From contig JANVFP010000048.1 in the NCBI GenBank assembly GCA_027919835.1, positions 236,473 to 300,472 on the forward strand: a stretch of DNA of 64,000 nucleotides, given 5' to 3'. This DNA is from Lentinula raphanica (Eukaryota; Basidiomycota; Agaricomycetes; Agaricales; Omphalotaceae). Positions 43,001 to 55,300 of the stretch are shown piece by piece. Numbering within the stretch: position 1 is the first letter of the stretch; the number at the start of each line of letters is the position of its first letter. Below the pieces are notes generated by a model. That model was not told where the DNA came from. It did no database searches and saw only the letters and a list, made by a program, of their open reading frames with translations. A program made the translations under genes and the position numbers.

Positions 43001-46000
43001 ATTACAGGTGATGTAGGGCAGTGTTCAGCACCGAGCGAAGCGAGTTAACAATAAATCAAATGGGCCGAGTAGATCATTCAAAACGTGGTGAAGCAAGGTG
43101 AGTGTATGGGGAATTACAAGTCATGCAGGAATATTACAGGTGAGTGTTGAGTGAAAAATGACCCGAAACCGGGTCAAATTTTGGTAGTCAGTGCAAGTGA
43201 TCAATAAGGGAGTATTTGTGTATAATTACAGGTGATGTAGGGCAGTATTCAGCACCGAGCGAAGAGAGTTAACAATAAATCAAATGGGCCGAGTAGATCG
43301 TTCAAAACGTGGTGAAGCAAGGTGAGTGTATAGGTAATTACAAGTCATGCAGGAATATTACAGGTGAGTGTTGAGTGAAAAATGACCCGAAACCGGGTCA
43401 AATTTTGGTAGTCAGTGCAAGTGATCAATAAGGGAGTATTTGTGTATAATTACAAGTGTTGTAGGGTAGTGTGCAGCAGTGAGTGTGATTACAAGTGTTG
43501 TAGGGCAGTGTTCAGCACCGAGCGAAGCGAGTTAACAATAAATCAAATGGGCCGAGTAGATCGTTCAAAACGTGATGAAGCAAGGTGAGTGTATATGTAA
43601 TTACAAGTGTTGTAGGGCAGTATTCAGCACCGAGCGAAGCGAGTTAACAATAAATCAAATGGGCCGAGTAGATCGTTCAAAACGTGGTGAAGCAAGGTGA
43701 GTGTATATGTAATTACAAGTGTTGTAGGGCAGTGTTCAGCACCGAGTGAAGCAAGTTAACAATAAATCAAATGGGCCGAGTAGATCGTTCAAAACGTGAT
43801 GAAGCAAGGTGAGTGTATATGTAATTACAAGTGTTGTAGGGCAGTGTTCAGCACCGAGCGAAGCGAGTTAACAATAAATCAAATGGGCCGAGTAGATCGT
43901 TCAAAACGTGATGAAGCAAGGTGAGTGTATATGTAATTACAAGTGTTGTAGGGCAGTATTCAGCACCAAGCGAAGCGAGTTAACAATAAATCAAATGGGC
44001 CGAGTAGATCGTTCAAAACGTGGTGAAGCAAGGTGAGTGTATATGTAATTACAAGTGTTGTAGGGCAGTGTTCAGCACCGAGTGAAGCAAGTTAACAATA
44101 AATCAAATGGGCCGAGTAGATCGTTCAAAACGTGATGAAGCAAGGTGAGTGTATATGTAATTACAAGTCATGCAGGAATATTACAGGTGAGTGTTGAGTG
44201 AAAAATGACCCGAAACCGGGTCAAATTTTGGTAGTCAGTGCAAGTGATCAATAAGGGAGTATTTGTGTATAATTACAAGTGTTGTAGGGTAGTGTGCAGC
44301 AGTGAGTGTGATTACAAGTGTTGTAGGGCAGTGTTCAGCACCGAGCGAAGCGAGTTAACAATAAATCAAATGGGCCGAGTAGATCGTTCAAAACGTGATG
44401 AAGCAAGGTGAGTGTATATGTAATTACAAGTGTTGTAGGGCAGTATTCAGCACCGAGCGAAGCGAGTTAACAATAAATCAAATGGGCCGAGTAGATCGTT
44501 CAAAACGTGGTGAAGCAAGGTGAGTGTATATGTAATTACAAGTGTTGTAGGGCAGTGTTCAGCACCGAGCAAAGCGAGTTAACAATAAATCAAATGGACC
44601 GAGTAGATCGTTCAGAACGTGATGAAGCAAGGTGAGTGTATATGTAATTACAAGTGTTGTAGGGCAGTATTCAGCACCAAGCAAAGCGAGTTAACAATAA
44701 ATCAAATGGGCCGAGTAGATCGTTCAAAACGTGGTGAAGCAAGGTGAGTGTATAGGTAATTACAAGTCATGCAGGAATATTACAGGTGAGTGTTGAGTGA
44801 AAAATGACCCGAAACCGGGTCAAATTTTGGTAGTCAGTGCAAGTGATCAATAAGGGAGTATTTGTGTATAATTACAAGTGTTGTAGGGTAGTGTGCAGCA
44901 GTGAGTGTGATTACAAGTGTTGTAGGGCAGTGTTCAGCACCGAGCGAAGCGAGTTAACAATAAATCAAATGGGCCGAGTAGATCGTTCAAAACGTGATGA
45001 AGCAAGGTGAGTGTATATGTAATTACAAGTGTTGTAGGGCAGTATTCAGCACCGAGCGAAGCGAGTTAACAATAAATCAAATGGACCGAGTAGATCGTTC
45101 AAAACGTGGTGAAGCAAGGTGAGTGTATGGGGAATTACAGGTGCTGTAGGGCAGTTTTCAGCACCGAGCGAAGCGAGTTAACAATAAATCAAATGGGCCG
45201 AGTAGATCGTTCAAAACGTGGTGAAGCAAGGTGAGTGTATATGTAATTACAAGTGTTGTAGGGCAGTGTTCAGCACCGAGTGAAGCAAGTTAACAATAAA
45301 TCAAATGGGCCGAGTAGATCGTTCAAAACGTGATGAAGCAAGGTGAGTGTATATGTAATTACAAGTCATGCAGGAATATTACAGGTGAGTGTTGAGTGAA
45401 AAATGACCCGAAACCGGGTCAAATTTTGGTAGTCAGTGCAAGTGATCAATAAGGGAGTATTTGTGTATAATTACAAGTGTTGTAGGGTAGTGTGCAGCAG
45501 TGAGTGTGATTACAAGTGATGTAGGGCAGTGTTCAGCACCGAGCAAAGCGAGTTAACAATAAATCAAATGGACCGAGTAGATCGTTCAGAACGTGATGAA
45601 GCAAGGTGAGTGTCTATGTAATTACAAGTGTTGTAGGGCAGTATTCAGCACCAAGCGAAGCGAGTTAACAATAAATCAAATGGGCCGAGTAGATCGTTCA
45701 AAACGTGGTGAAGCAAGGTGAGTGTATAGGTAATTACAAGTCATGCAGGAATATTACAGGTGAGTGTTGAGTGAAAAATGACCCGAAACCGGGTCAAATT
45801 TTGGTAGTCAGTGCAAGTGATCAATAAGGGAGTATTTGTGTATAATTACAAGTGTTGTAGGGTAGTGTGCAGCAGTGAGTGTGATTACAAGTGTTGTAGG
45901 GCAGTGTTCAGCACCGAGCGAAGCGAGTTAACAATAAATCAAATGGGCCGAGTAGATCGTTCAAAACGTGATGAAGCAAGGTGAGTGTATATGTAATTAC

Positions 46001-49000
46001 AAGTGTTGTAGGGCAGTATTCAGCACCGAGCGAAGCGAGTTAACAATAAATCAAATGGACCGAGTAGATCGTTCAAAACGTGGTGAAGCAAGGTGAGTGT
46101 ATGGGGAATTACAGGTGCTGTAGGGCAGTTTTCAGCACCGAGCGAAGCGAGTTAACAATAAATCAAATGGGCCGAGTAGATCGTTCAAAACGTGGTGAAG
46201 CAAGGTGAGTGTATATGTAATTACAAGTGTTGTAGGGCAGTGTTCAGCACCGAGTGAAGCAAGTTAACAATAAATCAAATGGGCCGAGTAGATCGTTCAA
46301 AACGTGATGAAGCAAGGTGAGTGTATATGTAATTACAAGTCATGCAGGAATATTACAGGTGAGTGTTGAGTGAAAAATGACCCGAAACCGGGTCAAATTT
46401 TGGTAGTCAGTGCAAGTGATCAATAAGGGAGTATTTGTGTATAATTACAAGTGTTGTAGGGTAGTGTGCAGCAGTGAGTGTGATTACAAGTGATGTAGGG
46501 CAGTGTTCAGCACCGAGCAAAGCGAATTAACAATAAATCAAATGGACCGAGTAGATCGTTCAGAACGTGATGAAGCAAGGTGAGTGTCTATGTAATTACA
46601 AGTGTTGTAGGCAGTATCAGCACCAAGCGAAGCGAGTTAACAATAAATCAAATGGGCCGAGTAGATCGTTCAAAACGTGGTGAAGCAAGGTGAGTGTATA
46701 GGTAATTACAAGTCATGCAGGAATATTACAGGTGAGTGTTGAGTGAAAAATGACCCGAAACCGGGTCAAATTTTGGTAGTCAGTGCAAGTGATCAATAAG
46801 GGAGTATTTGTGTATAATTACAAGTGTTGTAGGGTAGTGTGCAGCAGTGAGTGTGATTACAAGTGTTGTAGGGCAGTGTTCAGCACCGAGCGAAGCGAGT
46901 TAACAATAAATCAAATGGGCCGAGTAGATCGTTCAAAACGTGATGAAGCAAGGTGAGTGTATATGTAATTACAAGTGTTGTAGGGCAGTATTCAGCACCG
47001 AGCGAAGCGAGTTAACAATAAATCAAATGGACCGAGTAGATCGTTCAAAACGTGGTGAAGCAAGGTGAGTGTATGGGGAATTACAGGTGCTGTAGGGCAG
47101 TTTTCAGCACCGAGCGAAGCGAGTTAACAATAAATCAAATGGGCCGAGTAGATCGTTCAAAACGTGGTGAAGCAAGGTGAGTGTATATGTAATTACAAGT
47201 GTTGTAGGGCAGTGTTCAGCACCGAGTGAAGCAAGTTAACAATAAATCAAATGGGCCGAGTAGATCGTTCAAAACGTGATGAAGCAAGGTGAGTGTATAT
47301 GTAATTACAAGTCATGCAGGAATATTACAGGTGAGTGTTGAGTGAAAAATGACCCGAAACCGGGTCAAATTTTGGTAGTCAGTGCAAGTGATCAATAAGG
47401 GAGTATTTGTGTATAATTACAAGTGTTGTAGGGTAGTGTGCAGCAGTGAGTGTGATTACAAGTGATGTAGGGCAGTGTTCAGCACCGAGCAAAGCGAGTT
47501 AACAATAAATCAAATGGACCGAGTAGATCGTTCAGAACGTGATGAAGCAAGGTGAGTGTCTATGTAATTACAAGTGTTGTAGGGCAGTATTCAGCACCAA
47601 GCGAAGCGAGTTAACAATAAATCAAATGGGCCGAGTAGATCGTTCAAAACGTGGTGAAGCAAGGTGAGTGTATAGGTAATTACAAGTCATGCAGGAATAT
47701 TACAGGTGAGTGTTGAGTGAAAAATGACCCGAAACCGGGTCAAATTTTGGTAGTCAGTGCAAGTGATCAATAAGGGAGTATTTGTGTATAATTACAAGTG
47801 TTGTAGGGTAGTGTGCAGCAGTGAGTGTGATTACAAGTGTTGTAGGGCAGTGTTCAGCACCGAGCGAAGCGAGTTAACAATAAATCAAATGGGCCGAGTA
47901 GATCGTTCAAAACGTGATGAAGCAAGGTGAGTGTATATGTAATTACAAGTGTTGTAGGGCAGTATTCAGCACCGAGCGAAGCGAGTTAACAATAAATCAA
48001 ATGGACCGAGTAGATCGTTCAAAACGTGGTGAAGCAAGGTGAGTGTATGGGGAATTACAGGTGCTGTAGGGCAGTTTTCAGCACCGAGCGAAGCGAGTTA
48101 ACAATAAATCAAATGGGCCGAGTAGATCGTTCAAAACGTGGTGAAGCAAGGTGAGTGTATATGTAATTACAAGTGTTGTAGGGCAGTGTTCAGCACCGAG
48201 TGAAGCAAGTTAACAATAAATCAAATGGGCCGAGTAGATCGTTCAAAACGTGATGAAGCAAGGTGAGTGTATATGTAATTACAAGTCATGCAGGAATATT
48301 ACAGGTGAGTGTTGAGTGAAAAATGACCCGAAACCGGGTCAAATTTTGGTAGTCAGTGCAAGTGATCAATAAGGGAGTATTTGTGTATAATTACAAGTGT
48401 TGTAGGGTAGTGTGCAGCAGTGAGTGTGATTACAAGTGTTGTAGGGCAGTGTTCAGCACCGAGCGAAGCGAGTTAACAATAAATCAAATGGGCCGAGTAG
48501 ATCGTTCAAAACGTGATGAAGCAAGGTGAGTGTATAGGTAATTACAAGTCATGCAGGAATATTACAGGTGAGTGTTGAGTGAAAAATGACCCGAAACCGG
48601 GTCAAATTTTGGTAGTCAGTGCAAGTGATCAATAAGGGAGTATTTGTGTATAATTACAAGTGTTGTAGGGTAGTGTGCAGCAGTGAGTGTGATTACAAGT
48701 GTTGTAGGGCAGTGTTCAGCACCGAGCGAAGCGAGTTAACAATAAATCAAATGGGCCGAGTAGATCGTTCAAAACGTGATGAAGCAAGGTGAGTGTATAG
48801 GTAATTACAAGTCATGCAGGATATTACAGGTGAGTGTTGAGTAAAAAATGACCCGAAACCGGGTCAAATTTTGGTAGTCAGTGCAAGTGATCAATAAGGG
48901 AGTATTTGTGTATAATTACAAGTGTTGTAGGGTAGTATTCAGCACCGAGCGAAGCGAGTTAACAATAAATCAAATGGGCCGAGTAGATCGTTCAAAACGT

Positions 49001-50004
49001 GATGAAGCAAGGTGAGTGTATAGGTAATTACAAGTCATGCAGGAATATTACAGGTGAGTGTTGAGTGAAAAATGACCCGAAACCGGGTCAAATTTTGGTA
49101 GTCAGTGCAAGTGATCAATAAGGGAGTATTTGTGTATAATTACAAGTGTTGTAGGGCAGTGTTCAGCACCGAGCGAAGCGAGTTAACAATAAATCAAATG
49201 GACCGAGTAGATCGTTCAAAACGTGGTGAAGCAAGGTGAGTGTATGGGGAATTACAAGTCATGCAGGAATATTACAGGTGAGTGTTGAGTGAAAAATGAC
49301 CCGAAACCGGGTCAAATTTTGGTAGTCAGTGCAAGTGATCAATAAGGAGTATTTGTGTATAATTACAAGTGTTGTAGGGTAGTGTGCAGCAGTGAGTGTG
49401 ATTACAAGTGTTGTAGGGCAGTGTTCAGCACCGAGCGAAGCGAGTTAACAATAAATCAAATGGGCCGAGTAGACCGTTCAAAACGTGGTGAAGCAAGGTG
49501 AGTGTATAGGTAATTACAGGTGTTGTAGGGCAGTGTTCAGCACCGAGCGAAGCGAGTTAACAATAAATCAAATGGGCCGAGTAGATCGTTCAAAACGTGA
49601 TGAAGCAAGGTGAGTGTATATGTAATTACAGGTGATGTAGGGCAGTGTTCAGCACGAGCGAAGCGAGTTAACAATAAATCAAATGGGCCGAGTAGACCGT
49701 TCAAAACGTGGTGAAGCAAGGTGAGTGTATGGGGAATTACAAGTCATGCAGGAATATTACAGGTGAGTGTTGAGTGAAAAATGACCTGAAACCGGGTCAA
49801 ATTTTGGTAGTCAGTGCAAGTGATCAATAAGGGAGTATTTGTGTATAATTACAAGTGTTGTAGGGTAGTGTGCAGCAGTGAGTGTGATTACAAGTGTTGT
49901 AGGGCAGTGTTCAGCACCAAGCGAAGCGAGTTAACAATAAATCAAATGGGCCGAGTAGATCGTTCAAAACGTGGTGAAGCAAGGTGAGTGTATAGGTAAT
50001 TACA
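40088..50004 (+). repeat. Satellite block 2
   Basis: 9.9 kb of A, B and C monomers in the same orientation as block 1. Monomer variants (GAGCAAAGCG, GAGTGAAGCAAG, CCAAGCG, GGACCGAG, TCAGAACG) recur in fixed order, the signature of higher-order repeats. The right part, 44,539-48,432, is four copies of a 974-bp unit. No open frame longer than about 75 codons. Confidence 0.95.
44539..48432 (+). repeat. 974-bp higher-order repeat, four tandem copies
   Basis: Copies begin at 44,539, 45,513, 46,487 and about 47,460. Each contains six A (112 bp), two B (112 bp) and two C (39 bp) monomers: 8 x 112 + 2 x 39 = 974, as observed. An A variant beginning CAGGTGCTGTAGGGCAGTTT occurs once per unit (45,138; 46,112; 47,084; 48,058). 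Confidence 0.9.
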
Positions 50005-52323
50005 CACTTCAGGCAACCCCCCAAATATACCAAGTTAGGTAGGTAGACACCTGGCTTATTCCTTACCTAAGTAGGTTCAAATTCCCAGAAATCCTGATCC
50101 CAGGAAATTCCTTTAGACCAGGAAATTCCCACTCCACACTTATAAGGAAATTTCCAAGTAGCCCAACAAGTAGGGAATTCCTAGTACAAAACTAGGTGTG
50201 AAATTCCCTACCTAAATAGGCTGAAATTCCCAGACATTTCTGGGGTAGGAAATCCCTACCTACCTAAGGGATTTCCTTTGGTAGGAATGTAGGAATTTCC
50301 TGTGGTAGGAATTTCCCTTGGTAGGAATTTCCCTTGGTAGGAATTTCTTTTGGTAGGAATTTCCCTTGGTAGGAATTTCCTTTGGTAGGAATTTCCCTTG
50401 GTAGGAATTTCCCTTGGTAGGAATTTCCTTAGGTTTCCTCATATAGAAATTCCTTTAGGTGGGAATTTCCTGTGTTAGGAACTTCCTTATGGCAGTGAGA
50501 TAGGAATTCCTTGAGGGACACTTATGCACTACTTATAACTACATCTAACACATATATCTGAGCGGAAATATTGCAATCTAGAGTAAACTCAACAAAATTC
50601 TTCCTTAGGGTAATGAAGGTAAGAATAACAATGAGTTTTGGGCGCTTATGGGTGCTTATTTGGTGTTTTTGAGTCGAAATTCATTAATAGCACACTCAAT
50701 AATCTTTGTGTGGGCTCTATATTGTGTCAGGATGTTGTCTATATCATATTCCTCTAGATATAATTCAGAGAACTCGAAATTACAACCAGTGTGGCTAGCT
50801 ATACTGTGATCTTGTGTGCTATAATAGTGTTTTATGTAAATGCCAATGCATATGTCCATGTAGTGCAAGTCTACTGATGCTAGTTCATGAGGAAAGCACT
50901 CCTACAGTCTACTGGCAGTGTCTGTACATGATTCAGATAGCTATCATCAAGGTTGAACACTGTGATACACATGTACATGTTTCATGTACACCATAGATGT
51001 CTACACCTACATGTAACAATAGATGTCATATTCAATGACCCCCATTACAGATCTCCTGGCTGTATCACATAGATTTAGCATAGAATAGGTTGTAGGACGA
51101 CTCTTTTTATGACCCAGCAGCAGTTTGACTTCATAACATGGGTGTATGCACTGTCATTTACATAGAACAGTGTTATATCACAAAAAATCATAGTATAGCT
51201 AGCCCACAGATTGTATTTTCGAGTTCTCTGAATTATATCTAGAGGAATATGATATAGACAACACCCTGACACAATATAGAGCCCACACAAAAATTATTGA
51301 GTGTGCTATTAATGAATTTCGACTCAAGAACACCAAATAAGCGCCCAAAACTCGTTGTTATAAGTGTGTTATAGTATAACAATGAGTGTGTTATGTATAT
51401 CAAGTAATATTGTTCCAGCTTTTTGACTGTTAAGTGTGTCAAGTATAGTGACTGATAACACTGTTTTGAGTATTTATTGTCAACTGTGTTAAACATAATA
51501 CTTATCACTACTGTTCCAAGTTTTAGTATGTCAGATGTGATAAGTACCAAGTGTACTGAACAAATTGAGTAATAAAAATTCTTCTGAGTGTTCAAGGGTA
51601 CTAGGTGTGCTCAAAATATCATGTACATCCTATTTACTCAATGTTGTCAGTTTGGTGTGATTCTTGAGTGATATAAGCTATTCTGAGTGATTGTGGGTGC
51701 TAGAGGTGCTAAAAATAGCATATACATCATATATACTGACTGTATGGTGGATTTGGTATGATTTGGAGTGATAAAATTTTTACACTTGTCGTGTACTTTT
51801 TTTTTATTTTGCATTTTCAGGGCCAATGTGCAAAAACTTCTGCTCAGATATCTGTGTTCAACGTAGATTGGTGCATAAGTATACCTCAAAAAATTCCTAG
51901 CAGGGAAATTCCTGGTATAAGAAATTCCTACCAAAGGAAATTCCTACCAAGGGAAATTCCTACCCAAGGAAATTCCTACCACAAAAATATCTGAGGTTTG
52001 AGCCTATTTAGGTAAGGAATTATTCCCCTCGCTTGGTACCAGGAATTCCCTACTTGTTTGACTGCTTATAGGGAATTTCCTACCCCAGAAATGCATGAGG
52101 ATTTTAGCCAACATAGGTAAGGAATTTCACACCTAGATTAGTACTAGGAATTCCCTACTTGTTGGGCTACTTGGGAATTTCCTTATAAGTGTGGAGTGGG
52201 AATTTCCCGGTCTAAAGGAATTTCCTGGGATCAGGATTTCTGGGAGTTTGAACCTACTTAGGTAGGGAATAAGCCAGGTGTCTACCTACCTAACTTGGTA
52301 TATTTGGGGGGTTGCCTGAAGTG
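50005..52323. mobile_element. Foldback element, copy 2
   Basis: 2,319 bp, nearly identical to copy 1 and in the same place between the same two monomer types, 12,241 bp downstream of it. It has the same TAATTACA flanks and internal inverted repeats. It was copied with the superrepeat rather than inserted anew. It differs from copy 1 mainly by single-base gaps. Confidence 0.85.
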
Positions 52324-55300
52324 TAATTACAAGTCATGCAGGAATATTACAGGTGAGTGTTGAGTGAAAATGACCCGAAACCGGGTCAAATTTTGGTAGT
52401 CAGTGCAAGTGATCAATAAGGGAGTATTTGTGTATAATTACAGGTGATGTAGGGCAGTGTTCAGCACCGAGCAAAGCGAGTTAACAATAAATCAAATGGG
52501 CCGAGTAGATCGTTCAAAACGTGGTGAAGCAAGGTGAGTGTATATGTAATTACAAGTGTTGTAGGGCAGTGTTCAGCACCGAGCGAAGCGAGTTAACAAT
52601 AAATTAAATGGGCCGAGTAGATCGTTCAGAACGTGATGAAGCAAGGTGAGTGTATATGTAATTACAGTGTTGTAGGGCAGTACTCAGCACCGAGCGAAGC
52701 GAGTTAACAATAAATCAAATGGGCCGAGTAGATCGTTCAAACGTGGTGAAGCAAGGTGAGTGTATAGGTAATTACAGGTGTTGTAGGGCAGTGTTCAGCA
52801 CCGAGCGAAGCGAGTTAACAATAAATCAAATGGGCCGAGTAGATCGTTCAAAACGTGGTGAAGCAAGGTGAGTGTATGGGGAATTACAAGTCATGCAGGA
52901 ATATTAAGGTGAGTGTTGAGTGAAAAATGACCCGAAACCGGGTCAAATTTTGGTAGTCAGTGCAAGTGATCAATAAGGGAGTATTTGTGTATAATTACAG
53001 GTGATGTAGGGCAGTGTTCAGCACCGAGCAAAGCGAGTTAACAATAAATCAAATGGGCCGAGTAGATCGTTCAAAAACGTGGTGAAGCAAGGTGAGTGTA
53101 TATGTAATTACAAGTGTTGTAGGGCAGTGTTCAGCACCGAGCGAAGCGAGTTAACAATAAATCAAATGGGCCGAGTAGATCATTCAAAACGTGGTGAAGC
53201 AAGGTGAGTGTATGGGGAATTACAAGTCATGCAGGAATATTACAGGTGAGTGTTGAGTGAAAAATGACCCGAAACCGGGTCAAATTTTGGTAGTCAGTGC
53301 AAGTGATCAATAAGGGAGTATTTGTGTATAATTACAAGTGTTGTAGGGTAGTGTGCAGCAGTGAGTGTGATTACAAGTGTTGTAGGGCAGTGTTCAGCAC
53401 CGAGCGAAGCGAGTTAACAATAAATCAAATGGGCCGAGTAGATCGTTCAAAACGTGATGAAGCAAGGTGAGTGTATATGTAATTACAAGTGTTGTAGGGC
53501 AGTATTCAGCACCGAGCGAAGCGAGTTAACAATAAATCAAATGGACCGAGTAGATCGTTCAAAACGTGGTGAAGCAAGGTGAGTGTATGGGGAATTACAG
53601 GTGCTGTAGGGCAGTTTTCAGCACCGAGCGAAGCGAGTTAACAATAAATCAAATGGGCCGAGTAGATCGTTCAAAACGTGGTGAAGCAAGGTGAGTGTAT
53701 ATGTAATTACAAGTGTTGTAGGGCAGTGTTCAGCACCGAGTGAAGCAAGTTAACAATAAATCAAATGGGCCGAGTAGATCGTTCAAAACGTGATGAAGCA
53801 AGGTGAGTGTATATGTAATTACAAGTCATGCAGGAATATTACAGGTGAGTGTTGAGTGAAAAATGACCCGAAACCGGGTCAAATTTTGGTAGTCAGTGCA
53901 AGTGATCAATAAGGGAGTATTTGTGTATAATTACAAGTGTTGTAGGGTAGTGTGCAGCAGTGAGTGTGATTACAAGTGATGTAGGGCAGTGTTCAGCACC
54001 GAGCAAAGCGAGTTAACAATAAATCAAATGGACCGAGTAGATCGTTCAGAACGTGATGAAGCAAGGTGAGTGTCTATGTAATTACAAGTGTTGTAGGGCA
54101 GTATTCAGCACCAAGCGAAGCGAGTTAACAATAAATCAAATGGGCCGAGTAGATCGTTCAAAACGTGGTGAAGCAAGGTGAGTGTATAGGTAATTACAAG
54201 TCATGCAGGAATATTACAGGTGAGTGTTGAGTGAAAAATGACCCGAAACCGGGTCAAATTTGGTAGTCAGTGCAAGTGATCAATAAGGGAGTATTTGTGT
54301 ATAATTACAAGTGTTGTAGGTAGTGTGCAGCAGTGAGTGTGATTACAAGTGTTGTAGGGCAGTGTTCAGCACCGAGCGAAGCGAGTTAACAATAAATCAA
54401 ATGGGCGGAGTAGATCGTTCGAAACGTGATGAAGCAAGGTGAGTGTATATGTAATTACAAGTGTTGTAGGGCAGTATTCAGCACGAGCGAAGCGAGTTAA
54501 CAATAAATCAAATGGGCCGAGTAGATCGTTCAAAACGTGGTGAAGCAAGGTGAGTGTATATGTAATTACAAGTGTGTAGGGCAGTGTTCAGCACCGAGTG
54601 AAGCAAGTTAACAATAAATCAAATGGGCCGAGTAGATCGTTCAAAACGTGATGAAGCAAGGTGGGTGTATATGTAATTACAAGTGTTGTAGGGCAGTATT
54701 CAGCACCAAGCGAAGCGAGTTAACAATAAATCAAATGGGCCGAGTAGATCGTTCAAAACGTGGTGAAGCAAGGTGAGTGTATAGGTAATTACAAGTCATG
54801 CAGGAATATTACAGGTGAGTGTGAGTGAAAATGACCCGAAACCGGGGTCAAATTTTGGTAGTCAGTGCAAGTGATCAATAAGGGAGTATTGTGTATAATT
54901 ACAGGTGATGTAGGGCAGTGTTCAGCACCGAGGAAGCGAGTTAACAATAATCAAATGGGCCGAGTAGATCATTCAAAACGTGGTGAAGCAAGGTGAGTGT
55001 ATGGGGAATTACAAGTCATGCAGGAATATTACAGGTGAGTGTTGAGTGAAAAATGACCCGAAACCGGGTCAAATTTGGTAGTCAGTGCAAGTGATCAATA
55101 AGGAGTATTTGTGTATAATTACAGGTGATGTAGGCAGTATTCAGCACCGAGCGAAGAGAGTTAACAATAAATCAAATGGGCGAGTAGATCGTTCAAAACG
55201 TGGTGAAGCAAGGTGAGTGTATAGGTAATTACAAGTCATGCAGGAATATTACAGGTGAGTGTTGAGTGAAAAATGACCCGAAACCGGGTCAAATTTTGGT